Assembly: GCA_019310535.1 (NCBI GenBank)
Contig: JAFDED010000005.1
Span: forward strand, 1 to 64,000
Length of the DNA stretch: 64,000 bases
Direction of reading: 5' to 3'
DNA from: Deltaproteobacteria bacterium
GTDB taxonomy: Bacteria; Desulfobacterota; JAFDED01
This document shows, piece after piece, positions 26,913 to 36,224 of this stretch (position 1 is the stretch's first letter; each line of letters begins with the position of its first letter). The notes under the pieces were generated by a model, which did no database searches, was not told the origin of the DNA, and saw only the letters and a program-made list of their open reading frames with translations. Position numbers and translations under genes: made by a program.

Positions 26913-29555
26913 TTATTGGCCCACGATCGTTAGAGTATACCCATCCAAGTTGATATACCTTTGTGCGATTTTCAGCACATCCTCGCGGGTGACCGACTGG
27001 ATCTTTTGCAAATATTGTTTTGTGTAATCTATACCCAGCCCGTACCGTGTATTGAATGCCAGCTCGGCGGCCTGGGAACTGTTCCTCTGCAGGCCTATGA
27101 AGTGATGACCGATAATGAACCGCTTGGCACGCTCCAATTCCTGTTGGGTGACCATATGGTCCCTTACTTCCTGAAGCTCGCGCAGTATCCCCGAAAGGGC
27201 CTGTTTCAGCTTCTCCGGAGCGGTGCCCATGTACACGCCGAATGATCCCGGATCAAGTCCCAATCGGTTAAAGGATGTGACCGAGTAGGCAAGGCTGTCC
27301 CTGTCCCTCAGGCGCGTGAAGAGGCGGCCCCCCATGCCTGAAAGGATGTTATCCAGCACTTCCAGGGCGAATCGATCGGGACTATCAAGCGATGCGCCGA
27401 GGAATCCCAATATGATATAGGCCTGCCGGGTGTCCCGGGGGATGTGCTCTTTCCTGATCTCTGTGGCCCGCGGCTCCCGGGGGATTATGGGCGCAGCAAA
27501 TTCCTCTGCCTGAAAACCGGCAAAGAGGCGATGGAGCCGTTCTTCAATCATTTCAGGTTCCACATCACCCACCACGGCCAGCACCAGGTTCGAAGGGACA
27601 GCATAGCTGGTGTAATACGACCTGAGATCCCGGGCGCTCAAACGGCTGACGCTTTCCCTGGTTCCCTGCATGCGCATCCTGTATGGGTGGACACGAAAGA
27701 GATTCCGGCCGAAACGATCCATGACCAGTCGGTCGGGGTGGTCCTGAATCTGATCGATGGCGGAGAGGATGAGCCTGCGCGTCTTTTCCATCTCCTCGGG
27801 ATCAAAGGATGGCCGCAGGAGCACATCGGTAAATATTTCCAAACCCCTGTCCAGGAAGCGGCTCAAAAATTCGGCCTCGACACCGAAAGAATTAAGACCC
27901 GAAAAGCCCTCCATACGCCCCGCAATGGATTCCACTTCACTGGCAATCGCTTCAGCGCTGCGGGAGGTGGTGCCTCGTGTGAGCATGCGGGCGATGAAAT
28001 TATTTATGCCGTTATTCTCAGGAGTCTCGAATCTCACCCCTCCCAGGAACACGGCCCGCAGCGCGACAATGGGCACATCCGATTTTTTCTTGATGATAAG
28101 CGTCATCCCGCCCGGCATCACCCGGTGCCGGACTCCATGAGGCTCCGCATCGGCTCGCGCCGGCTCGGGGAGGTGCGATTCATGCTCCGCTTTTCGGGCG
28201 ATCCCTTCCAGCTCGGAGTGCGTTGGAGCAGGAATCCCCTTCGGTTTCAAGAGCGCGATTGTCAAATTTTCCGTTCGCAGGTACCGTCGGGCTACCCGGA
28301 GCAAGTCATTCTCATCCACCTGCCGAATCCGCTTCAGATATTGCCGCTCGAAGTCCACATTTCCGATTACCGTTTGAAAATACCCAAAGGAGCGTGCCTG
28401 GCCTTGCATTGTCTGTTTCCCGAAGATAAAGTCGCTCTCCAGGTTGAGCCTGGCCTTTTCCAGTTCAGTGGATTTCACCGGGGTGCTTTTCAACGAGTAC
28501 GTCTCGCCCAAGATGGCCTCCAGAGCTTTGTGCAAACTGTCGTTTCCCGGCTCCAGCGTGGCCTGGATCCAGAAAAGCCCAGTATCCAATGGTGTATAGG
28601 ACGTTGAAGTGATCATCTGGACCAACTGTCGGCGTGAAAGAACTTCCCGGTAAAGGCGTGAGCTTTTCCCCTGCCCCAGGATCAACGCCAGGATATCCAG
28701 TGCGTATATGTCTTCGTGACGAACGCCCGGTATGTGCCAGCCCAGGACGAGATATGATTTGCTCACATCTCCGGAGAGAACCGCTCTGCGCTGCGCCTTC
28801 TGGGGAGGTTCGGCCGCACGGCGCCGTTCCGGCACAGGGCCGGGGGGAATCCCTCCAAAGTAGTGCCGAGATACTTTCTCAGCCCGAGTGAGATCGACAT
28901 CCCCAACAATCACCAGAGTCATGTTGGCCGGTTTATACCAGCGCTTTATGTAGTCAACCAGATCAGTACGGCGTAATTGCCGTATCACCTTTTCAAAACC
29001 GATGACCGGCCGGCGGTACGGATGGTGGCGGTAAGCGGTCTTGAAAAAATCCTTTATCAGCCGTCCGAAGGGTCGGTCGTCCGAGCGGCGAACCTCTTCC
29101 AAAACAACCTCCCGTTCCCTCTCTATCTCTCCATCATCCAGCATGGAGTGCTGGATGGCATCGGCGAGGATGTCCACGCCTGTCTCGAACTCGCGGCTGG
29201 GGATCACGATATAATACATGGTGTAATCACTGGACGTGGCGGCATTGATGGATCCACCCGCACCTTCCACAGTACGGGATATTTCTCCCACACTCCGGCG
29301 CACTGTACCCTTGAACATCATATGTTCCAACACGTGGGAGATGCCTGCTTCATCGTCTCTCTCATCCGCACTGCCCGTCCCGACCCACACCTGGATGGCC
29401 ACCACCGGTGCTGAACGGTTCTCCTGCAAGATAACCTTCAGGCCATTTTCCAGCGTAAAGACGGTTGGGCTAAGCCCCCATACCGGGGGGCCGCACAAAA
29501 AAATGACAATCCATGCGATGACTATAATGCTTTTTTTGCCAATATTCCGCATCAT
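26913..29555 (-). CDS. M16 (insulinase-family) zinc peptidase, two-domain, exported
   Basis: An 880-residue exported protease. The signal peptide spans about 1-27 (IIVIAWIVIFLCGPPVWG). The first M16 unit has the inverted zinc motif HVLEH (H74, E77, H78) in GISHVLEHMMFKGT, with the third ligand expected in EREREVVLEEVRRS. The second unit (from about 470) lacks HxxEH and reads NNGINNFIARMLTRGT, the usual inactive partner half. The fold resembles periplasmic PqqL/YmxG-like proteins. GAGGAG precedes the start. It is encoded about 70 bases upstream of hflX on the same strand and may share a transcript with it. Confidence 0.9.
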   Translation of the reverse strand: MMRNIGKKSIIVIAWIVIFLCGPPVWGLSPTVFTLENGLKVILQENRSAPVVAIQVWVGTGSADERDDEAGISHVLEHMMFKGTVRRSVGEISRTVEGAGGSINAATSSDYTMYYIVIPSREFETGVDILADAIQHSMLDDGEIEREREVVLEEVRRSDDRPFGRLIKDFFKTAYRHHPYRRPVIGFEKVIRQLRRTDLVDYIKRWYKPANMTLVIVGDVDLTRAEKVSRHYFGGIPPGPVPERRRAAEPPQKAQRRAVLSGDVSKSYLVLGWHIPGVRHEDIYALDILALILGQGKSSRLYREVLSRRQLVQMITSTSYTPLDTGLFWIQATLEPGNDSLHKALEAILGETYSLKSTPVKSTELEKARLNLESDFIFGKQTMQGQARSFGYFQTVIGNVDFERQYLKRIRQVDENDLLRVARRYLRTENLTIALLKPKGIPAPTHSELEGIARKAEHESHLPEPARADAEPHGVRHRVMPGGMTLIIKKKSDVPIVALRAVFLGGVRFETPENNGINNFIARMLTRGTTSRSAEAIASEVESIAGRMEGFSGLNSFGVEAEFLSRFLDRGLEIFTDVLLRPSFDPEEMEKTRRLILSAIDQIQDHPDRLVMDRFGRNLFRVHPYRMRMQGTRESVSRLSARDLRSYYTSYAVPSNLVLAVVGDVEPEMIEERLHRLFAGFQAEEFAAPIIPREPRATEIRKEHIPRDTRQAYIILGFLGASLDSPDRFALEVLDNILSGMGGRLFTRLRDRDSLAYSVTSFNRLGLDPGSFGVYMGTAPEKLKQALSGILRELQEVRDHMVTQQELERAKRFIIGHHFIGLQRNSSQAAELAFNTRYGLGIDYTKQYLQKIQSVTREDVLKIAQRYINLDGYTLTIVGQ

Positions 29556-29781
29556 TGCTGCTCCTCTGAGGACAAAGTCATCCGATTTTTTTTCGGAGTT
29601 TCAGCTCGGGCTGAAAAAATATCATCCAAGGCAGTCAATTGCCATTATCTACCGGCCCGGCTGTGGTTTTTTGTTTCTCTGTTTGCATCTTTGTTTTATA
29701 AATTTTTTAACACACTTGTCATGTATTTAAAAGGGTGGCAATTTAATTCCCTTGAAGTGTGATCGGGGATGATCCTATTAC

Positions 29782-29810
29782 TTGACAAATATATTTCATC
29801 CACATATTAT
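29782..29810 (+). promoter_or_regulatory. Strong sigma-70-type promoter upstream of the DUF917 gene
   Basis: TTGACA, 17 bases, TATTAT, in AT-rich DNA. It gives a leader of about 180 bases before ATG 29996. The remainder of the gap 29556-29995 shows no gene. Confidence 0.6.
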
Positions 29811-29995
29811 TGGAATCACGATTTTCTGTATTCTTTGACAGTGTTGGAGAGAGAGGTTCAATCCATCAACATACTATTCAACAAGACCGCCTCCAGTGAA
29901 GGGGCAAATACAGATGGATCTGTTTCATAGAGTGCATGGGGGCGGAAAAATCAAAACTTACGAAAAAAGGTTTTGACAATTTTAGGAGGTCGATC

Positions 29996-31096
29996 ATGAG
30001 CAGAAAGCTGAGTTCGCAGGATCTGGATGACCTGGTCCAGGGAGCGATTGTCATTGCTGCCGGTGGAGGCGGCGAGCCTGAGTATGGCAAGAAGATGTTT
30101 AGCGAAGCCCTGGCTGCAGGAAAGTCGTTTGAATTGATGGAGAAAGAAGAGGTCCAGGATGAACAGCTTTTTGCCCTTGTCAGCTACGTGGGGGGAGGGG
30201 TTTCAAAAGAGGAGGAGGAAATGGTGGAAGCCCTTCCGATTGTCCACGAGCATCCCATTGTACAGGCCGCGGATGAGCTGGCATCCTACATCGGCAAACC
30301 CTTCGATGGGTTTTTCCCCAGTGAGATCGGGCCTGGAAACACTCCCGCGGCCATGTACGTATCCGCGATGAAGGGGAAGCCCACCCTGGACGCTGACACT
30401 GTGGGTGCCAGGGCCAAGCCTGAGCTCTCCATCTCCGCCACTAATGTGGTGGGAATCCCGGCAAGCCCTCTGGCCGCAGTCAACTTCCACGGCGAGGTAG
30501 CCATCATTAAACAAACCCATGACGACTACCGGATGGAGGTAATGGCCAGATACATCTCACGGAGTTCGGGCGGCAAGTGCGGGACAGCACGCTGTCCATG
30601 CAGCGGCCGGCAGGTCCGGGAAGGGATCGTCTGGGGAACGATTTCTCTGGCCATCGAAGTGGGCCGTATCCTGAGGACCGTCAAAAAAGAAGATGCGGTG
30701 GAAACCCTGACTCAGGTCTTGGACGGAAAACTCCGCTTCGTAGGGGCGGTACGGGGTTTCGAGCACGAGAGGCGGGCCGCTTTCAACTGGGGGAACATTC
30801 AGCTTGAAGGCACCGGCGGCTTCGCGGGTCAACGATACAGGGTCTGGTACAAGAACGAGAATCTGGTCTCATGGAGAGATGGGGAGGTTGACGTGACATG
30901 CCCGGACAGCATCTTCATCGTTGATGCACGGAGTGGAGAAGGACTACTCAATGAGGATAAATATTTTATCTCGGGCCGTGAGGTGGCCGTGATCGCACGG
31001 CGTTGTCCTGAGGTCTGGACGAGGGAAAAGGGGTTGGAGATCTTCGGGCCGGGCCACTTCGGTTTCGATTTTCCGTATCGACCCTTCCGGGAATGA
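29996..31096 (+). CDS. DUF917 family protein (S-methyl-thiohydantoin desulfurase / hydantoinase-like)
   Basis: A 366-residue protein starting at ATG 29996 behind AGGAGGT. The track start at 29936 has no site. It contains VIAAGGGGEPEYGKKMF, VSYVGGGVSKEEEEM, a central EIGPGNTPAAMYVSA, DADTVGARAKPELSI and C-terminal VTCPDSIFIVDARSGEGL. These are features of the DUF917 (PF06032) fold, whose members are annotated as hydantoin-related enzymes. The gene lies 340 bases before a complete ABC importer on the same strand. I infer that importer and enzyme act on the same compound, perhaps a cyclic amide, but no direct evidence exists. Confidence 0.78.
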   Translation: MSRKLSSQDLDDLVQGAIVIAAGGGGEPEYGKKMFSEALAAGKSFELMEKEEVQDEQLFALVSYVGGGVSKEEEEMVEALPIVHEHPIVQAADELASYIGKPFDGFFPSEIGPGNTPAAMYVSAMKGKPTLDADTVGARAKPELSISATNVVGIPASPLAAVNFHGEVAIIKQTHDDYRMEVMARYISRSSGGKCGTARCPCSGRQVREGIVWGTISLAIEVGRILRTVKKEDAVETLTQVLDGKLRFVGAVRGFEHERRAAFNWGNIQLEGTGGFAGQRYRVWYKNENLVSWRDGEVDVTCPDSIFIVDARSGEGLLNEDKYFISGREVAVIARRCPEVWTREKGLEIFGPGHFGFDFPYRPFRE

Positions 31097-31199
31097 TGCA
31101 GCTTGGCCATATTTTTCTATGGATCACGCGTGCGATGCAATGACCCGATCAGGGAGTGAATGGTTCACCCCATTCAAATAGAGGGTAGATGAAAATTGC

Positions 31200-31237
31200 T
31201 TGACAGCATATTGTAGTAACTATACTGTTACATCAAA
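31200..31237 (+). promoter_or_regulatory. Promoter with overlapping inverted repeat before the ABC operon
   Basis: TTGACA at 31200 is followed by TATACT at 31221 (15-base spacing, slightly short). The -10 lies inside the inverted repeat GTAAC-TATACT-GTTAC, a plausible repressor operator. This suggests that the transporter is separately controlled from the DUF917 gene. Confidence 0.4.
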
Positions 31238-31435
31238 AAAAGTTTGAGGGAAGTGATCGACAGCGTCATCGAAAGGAACGGGTAGACCCATCATCAACAT
31301 CTCTCCAGCAAATTCAAGGGAAAGGGCTATAAAGGGGCCGGAGAATAGTGGGCGGATGATGCGACTTCTTCTCCGGTTAAAAAAATGGTGCATTTCGACT
31401 TCCGAAAGACGGGAAGAAAGATGAGGAGGGGACCC

Positions 31436-32509
31436 ATGAAAGAATTTCGGGATAGGGACATTGATCGGAGGACATTTTTAAAGATCACCAGCGGTGCGGT
31501 GGGAGCCGGGCTCGTCGGTTCTGTTTTTGGACCTGCGTCAAATGCATGGGCGGCGAAGAGGGGGATAGTGGCGACTTCGTACGGTGGTACCTGGCAGAAA
31601 TTCATGATGAGTGAGATAATTCCTCCTTTCCAAAAGCAGTGCGACTGCAAGGTAACCCTGGGCGTGGGGCTGGCCAAGGAGTGGTATGCCAAGCTGCGGG
31701 CCAGCGGCGTGGACAATCCGCCTTATGACGTTGTAATGACCAACGAAATCTGGGCCGTCCAGGAGCGAAGAGAGGGGTTTTTCACTCCCTTGCCCATTGA
31801 GAAAGTTCCAAACCTGAAAGACATAAATCCTCTGTGCCGTTATCCAGACGACATTTCTGTCATTGGACTGGTCCAGCCCATTGGTCTGGCCTACCGTGAA
31901 GACCTGGTCAAGAATCCCCCAACATCATGGAAAGACCTCTGGGAAAACCCGGAATTCAAGGGAAAGATCGGTCTATACACCATAACCAACTCCGCTGGGT
32001 TCATGACTGTGTTGATGGCATCCAAGATATTCGGCGGAAGCGAGTACAAGCTCGACGAAGGATTTGCAGCCATCCAGAAGCTCAAGCCTTTCAAACAGGT
32101 GGATTACTCAGGCACTATGAATGTCATGCTGGAACGGGGAGAGATCATTATCGGCCCGTTGGACGCACCCGCCGTTGGTCGCGGCCGGAGAAAAGGCCTG
32201 AAGATCGCTTTTTGCGCGCCCAAGGAAGGTATGTTCATGTTCGAGCAGACCTTCAACGTGACGAAGGGGAGCAAAAACAAGGATTTGGCCTTCGCATACG
32301 TGAACTATGTATTAAGCCCTGAAGCTCAGAGCAAATGGATGAACAAATATCTGCTGGCCCCGGCCAACATGAAAGTGAAGATTCCCCCGGAGCTTCAAGA
32401 GTATATCCCCATTTACGGCGATCGGATCAAAGAGATCACTAAGTGGGACTTTACAGCGGCCATGGATCGGAAGCCTTATATGGTGGAGAAGTGGAACAAG
32501 GAGATGTGA
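31436..32509 (+). CDS. Tat-exported ABC substrate-binding protein, polyamine-type
   Basis: A 357-residue periplasmic binding protein. ATG 31436 is chosen for the AGGAGGGG just upstream; the track's 31385 adds 17 codons. The twin-arginine signal is DIDRRTFLKITSG (RR at 11-12) with likely cleavage after NAWA near 39. The mature part begins KRGIVATSYGGTWQKFM, typical of the PotD/PF13416 group. Tat export suggests it folds, perhaps with a ligand, before export. It is the first gene of an operon with ATPase and two permeases. The polyamine label marks family resemblance; the ligand may differ. Confidence 0.87.
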   Translation: MKEFRDRDIDRRTFLKITSGAVGAGLVGSVFGPASNAWAAKRGIVATSYGGTWQKFMMSEIIPPFQKQCDCKVTLGVGLAKEWYAKLRASGVDNPPYDVVMTNEIWAVQERREGFFTPLPIEKVPNLKDINPLCRYPDDISVIGLVQPIGLAYREDLVKNPPTSWKDLWENPEFKGKIGLYTITNSAGFMTVLMASKIFGGSEYKLDEGFAAIQKLKPFKQVDYSGTMNVMLERGEIIIGPLDAPAVGRGRRKGLKIAFCAPKEGMFMFEQTFNVTKGSKNKDLAFAYVNYVLSPEAQSKWMNKYLLAPANMKVKIPPELQEYIPIYGDRIKEITKWDFTAAMDRKPYMVEKWNKEM

Positions 32510-32615
32510 GCGAATTCCCCTCAACCGTCACGCCTCCAGGATCGGGTGATCCCTTTGGCACAAACGCCCATCCACGGAGGCGTCTTAATATTCTATCCAT
32601 GCAAGAGAAGGTGAG

Positions 32616-33722
32616 ATGACCAACATTGCCGTCCGAAATCTGACGAAGCGCTTTGATGATGTCGTAGCTGTATCCAACATGGACCTAAATATACAGGAAG
32701 GGAGTTTCGTGGCACTGTTGGGTCCCAGCGGATGCGGTAAAACCACTACCCTTCGATGCATCGCCGGATTTGAGGATCCGAATGAAGGAGAGATATGGTT
32801 TGATAATCGCGATATCACCTTCCTGCCCCCGGAAAAACGAGACGTGGGGATGGTTTTCCAGAACTACGCGTTGTTTCCCCATATGACGGTCTTTGACAAT
32901 ATTTCCTTCGGACTCGAGATGAGAAAAGTACTGAAACATGAGATCCGCAACAGGATTGAAGAGGTACTATCGATGGTCCAACTGTCCGGGTTGGAGGGCC
33001 GCTATCCCCAGCAGCTCAGCGGGGGCCAGCAACAGCGCGTGGCCCTGGCCCGTGCTCTTGTGATCAAGCCCCGGGTTCTCCTCCTGGACGAACCCCTGGC
33101 CAACCTTGACGCCAAGCTGCGTGAAGAGATGCGCTTTTTTATTCGCTCCTTGCAAAAAAGTGTTGGGATCACCACTGTTTACGTAACCCATGACCAGGCT
33201 GAGTCAATGGTGATTGCGGACAAGATCGTGGTTATGTTCGATGGCGTGGTAAACCAGATCGGTGCACCTGCCGAAATTTACAATAAGCCCGCAAACCGCT
33301 TGGTGGCGGACTTCATAGGTTTAATCAATTTTATCAAAGGCGAGGTGAACTCCTGCAAGTCCGGTGGCCTCTGCCGGGTGTCCACAGCTCTGGGTGAGAT
33401 CGTCTGTAAATATGAAAAGCCTGTGGCAGAAAATTCGCGGGTAACCCTGGCCGTTAGGCCCGAATCCATCAAGCTTCATGGTTCCGACGGGGAGCTCCAG
33501 GCAGAGAACGCCATCGAGAGCCGTGTGAAAGAGCGGATATATCTCGGCAGCATGCTGGATTACAAGATCGTGTGCCGCGACGACTCAGTGATGCGGGTTC
33601 AGGAGGACCCCTGGAAAACGTTTGAGATCGGCGAGAAGATCTATGCATGTTTCTCCTCTGATCGCGTGTGGATCATCCCCGAGGAACAGGGCGGCAATCT
33701 TGTCCGGGCGGACGCCCGGTGA
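32616..33722 (+). CDS. ABC transporter ATP-binding protein, PotA-like
   Basis: A 368-residue ATPase. It has Walker A GPSGCGKTT (about 36-44), the Q loop in VFQNYALFPHMTVFDN, signature LSGGQQQR, Walker B VLLLDEPLANLD and switch histidine in VYVTHDQAE. A C-terminal TOBE-type domain follows from about 270. The overall match is to PotA/FbpC-like polyamine and metal importers. It lies 106 bases after the binding-protein gene and 27 bases before the first permease. Confidence 0.92.
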   Translation: MTNIAVRNLTKRFDDVVAVSNMDLNIQEGSFVALLGPSGCGKTTTLRCIAGFEDPNEGEIWFDNRDITFLPPEKRDVGMVFQNYALFPHMTVFDNISFGLEMRKVLKHEIRNRIEEVLSMVQLSGLEGRYPQQLSGGQQQRVALARALVIKPRVLLLDEPLANLDAKLREEMRFFIRSLQKSVGITTVYVTHDQAESMVIADKIVVMFDGVVNQIGAPAEIYNKPANRLVADFIGLINFIKGEVNSCKSGGLCRVSTALGEIVCKYEKPVAENSRVTLAVRPESIKLHGSDGELQAENAIESRVKERIYLGSMLDYKIVCRDDSVMRVQEDPWKTFEIGEKIYACFSSDRVWIIPEEQGGNLVRADAR

Positions 33723-33749
33723 AGAGGTGAAAATCCCAGGAGGTACGGT

Positions 33750-34631
33750 ATGAAGCCGGATAGGAAAAGAAAAAGCGTACTGGCAAACCCGTGGATTCTT
33801 GTGGCCCCTGCCATTGTTATTCTCGCGATCTTTTTCCTGATTCCGTACTTGAACCTCATTATGATCAGTTTCCGCGAGGTTGCCACCGACAGGCCCTATG
33901 GCCAAGCATTCACATTGGCTAACTACAAAAAGGGGCTGACAGATACATATTATTTAAACGTGCTGTGGACGACCCTGCGGTTTGGCTTTATCACCACGCT
34001 CGTCACCTTGCTTATTGGATATCCCGTGGCGTATCACCTTGCGCGCACCCGCAGCAGATGGAAAAGCCTCTTGTATGCTTTTGTCCTCTCGCCGCTGCTG
34101 GTGGGTGTGGTTATTCGATGCTATGGCTGGATCGTGCTGCTGTCCGACAAGGGGCTGATCAACGACCTGCTTATCAAGGTCGGCATCGTGGCCCACCCTC
34201 TGAAGCTGATGTACAATTCCTTTGGTGTGGGGGTGGGGCTGGTCCATGTATGGCTTCCCTTTATGATTCTTCCGCTGCTGGGGACCATCGGGAGCATTGA
34301 CCCGAGCCTCGAGGCGGCGGCGCGTTCCCTGGGCGCCGGTCCTCTGAAAACCTTCTTCAAGATCACCCTGCCCCTGAGCATGCCAGGGGTTCTATCGGGA
34401 TCCATCCTGGTTTTCATCCTCACTATCAGCGCGTACGTCATCCCCATCCTTTTGGGGGGGTTCAAGCTGATGATCATGCCGACACTGGTTGTGCAGCAGG
34501 TTCTGGAGGCTTTTTTGTGGCCCTTCGGCGCTGCGCTGGCGCTGATCCTGTTCGTCTGCGCCATGGTGATTATTTACTCGTACAACCGCACGATGGTCCA
34601 CGTATTTCGTGGGGTTATGGGTAGAATATGA
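33750..34631 (+). CDS. ABC transporter permease, PotB-like
   Basis: A 293-residue integral membrane subunit with six predicted helices, the first near 14-36. The EAA coupling loop is EAAARSLGAGPLKTFFKITLPLSMPG near 190-215. AGGAGG precedes the ATG. Its stop overlaps the next permease start by four bases (ATGA), so the two subunits should be made in equal amounts and form a heterodimer. Confidence 0.9.
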   Translation: MKPDRKRKSVLANPWILVAPAIVILAIFFLIPYLNLIMISFREVATDRPYGQAFTLANYKKGLTDTYYLNVLWTTLRFGFITTLVTLLIGYPVAYHLARTRSRWKSLLYAFVLSPLLVGVVIRCYGWIVLLSDKGLINDLLIKVGIVAHPLKLMYNSFGVGVGLVHVWLPFMILPLLGTIGSIDPSLEAAARSLGAGPLKTFFKITLPLSMPGVLSGSILVFILTISAYVIPILLGGFKLMIMPTLVVQQVLEAFLWPFGAALALILFVCAMVIIYSYNRTMVHVFRGVMGRI

Positions 34632-35425
34632 TGTTGGTCAAGCACTATCGAATGGGATTGCTCGTTGTGGTGAGCCTGGTTTATGGCTTCCTGCTATTGC
34701 CGCTGATCATCGTGGTGATGGCGGCTTTCAACGCGGGTGAGTATCTGACATTTCCACCCCAGGGGCTCTCATTCAGATGGTTCGCGTCGTTCCTTCAGAG
34801 CGAGCCTTTCATAGATTCCCTGAAGCTGTCGCTGGAACTGGCTATTTATACCATGTGCATTTCCACCACGATAGGGTTCCTGGCTGCCCTCTTTGTAGTA
34901 CGATACGCGGGCAAGTGGCGCGAGCGTTTGCGAGTAATCATGATTTCTCCCATACTGTTGCCCTCGATCCTCACCGGGATTGCTCTGCTGCTCTTTTATT
35001 ACGCCGTGGGGATCGGGACCACCACTATATTTGGTCTGCTCATGGGACACGTACTGATCACTCTCCCCTATGTGTTCCTCAACATATCTTCTGTGCTTTA
35101 TAATTTTGACCGCTCCCTGGAAGAAATGGCCCGGAGCTTGGGGGCCGGTCGTTTCAAGACGTTCTTTCGCATCACTCTCCCTATTATCAAACCCGGGGTG
35201 ATCGCGGGAGCAGTCTTCGCATTTATCGTCTCCTTCGATCAGTTCACCATATCCCTGCTACTCAAAGCTCCCGGTCAGGTTACCCTTCCTATACAGCTCT
35301 TTGACTATGTCCGCTGGGACTTTGACCCAACTGCGGCAGCTGTTGCAACTGTAAGCATCGGTATCACCGTGGGAGTGGTGATTCTGGTGGAGCGCCTGGT
35401 GGGCCTGGATGCCCTGTACCGGTAA
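34628..35425 (+). CDS. ABC transporter permease, PotC-like
   Basis: A 265-residue membrane subunit with six predicted helices and the coupling loop EEMARSLGAGRFKTFFRITLPIIKPG. It is the last gene of the importer operon, overlapping its partner by four bases. No obvious intrinsic terminator follows in 35426-35590. Confidence 0.9.
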   Translation: MMLVKHYRMGLLVVVSLVYGFLLLPLIIVVMAAFNAGEYLTFPPQGLSFRWFASFLQSEPFIDSLKLSLELAIYTMCISTTIGFLAALFVVRYAGKWRERLRVIMISPILLPSILTGIALLLFYYAVGIGTTTIFGLLMGHVLITLPYVFLNISSVLYNFDRSLEEMARSLGAGRFKTFFRITLPIIKPGVIAGAVFAFIVSFDQFTISLLLKAPGQVTLPIQLFDYVRWDFDPTAAAVATVSIGITVGVVILVERLVGLDALYR

Positions 35426-35593
35426 GGCCTGTGTCCCCGTCTTCACGGAGCCCGCGTGGTATCCGCTCAACTTTTTCACATGCCTGACCGGTTCATCCAG
35501 CTCAAAGCTCTTGGCTGCTGAAACATAGGCCGTTTCAATCTCTTTCCTCAAGGGTCAGGACTTTTTATTGGAATATAGTTGCTATGAATTATA

Positions 35594-35622
35594 TTGACGA
35601 TTGTGTTATTTTCTGGTATTCT
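35594..35622 (+). promoter_or_regulatory. Candidate promoter for the carD gene
   Basis: TTGACG, 17 bases, TATTCT, about 40 bases before the ribosome site of the CarD-like gene. The surrounding 60 bases are AT-rich. Confidence 0.5.
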
Positions 35623-35662
35623 AATTATTTAGAAGATATAACATTAAGGAGGTTTGCAAGGG

Positions 35663-36139
35663 ATGTTTAATATCGGTGATTTGGCAGTATACCCTGCCCA
35701 CGGGGTTGGAATTATTGAGGCAATCGAAAAGAAAGAATTTTCCGGCAGCTTGCAAACCTTCTATATAATGCGGGTACTCGATAGTAGCATGACCATTATG
35801 ATTCCGACCGATAACGTAAAAAATGTGGGTCTCCGAGAAATTATCGACACCAAAGACATACCAAAAATTTACGAAATCCTTCAGGAGAGGCATGAAATTC
35901 CGGAAAATCAAACGTGGAACCGACGATATCGTGATTACATGGAAAAAATCAAGACGGGGTCTGTCTATGAGATCGCTAAGGTTCTCAGGGACCTCACACT
36001 CTTGAAAAACGGCAAAGACCTCTCCTTTGGAGAACGAAAAATGCTTGATACAGCACGGAGTCTATTAATCAAGGAGCTTTCAATAGCTCGAAACACGCCA
36101 GAGGAGGTGGTGGAAAAAGACATTTTCCGGTTTTTTTAG
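35663..36139 (+). CDS. CarD/CdnL-family transcription regulator
   Basis: A 158-residue protein from ATG 35663; AAGGAGG lies about 10 bases upstream, and the TTG used by the track is too close to it. The N-terminal RNA-polymerase-interacting domain begins MFNIGDLAVYPAHGVGIIEAIE, as in CarD and TRCF. The C-terminal helical domain (about 70-158) includes YEIAKVLRDLTLLKNGKDLSFGERKMLDTARSLLIKEL, typical of CdnL. Such proteins bind the beta subunit and stabilise open complexes at promoters. The gene is followed by PIN/TRAM, ispDF and gltX on the same strand. Confidence 0.92.
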   Translation: MFNIGDLAVYPAHGVGIIEAIEKKEFSGSLQTFYIMRVLDSSMTIMIPTDNVKNVGLREIIDTKDIPKIYEILQERHEIPENQTWNRRYRDYMEKIKTGSVYEIAKVLRDLTLLKNGKDLSFGERKMLDTARSLLIKELSIARNTPEEVVEKDIFRFF

Positions 36140-36224
36140 GCGGGTGAGTCCTGAGGCGTACTCTAAATGGGTACTTTTTTGAAATGTTTACACAAAAAGG
36201 AGGGAGAATCTATGCGGAAAGGGG

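Noticed and set aside
27444-28607. 387-codon plus-strand ORF
   Set aside because: It is a shadow of the M16 protease gene on the other strand, with no ribosome site or known motif.
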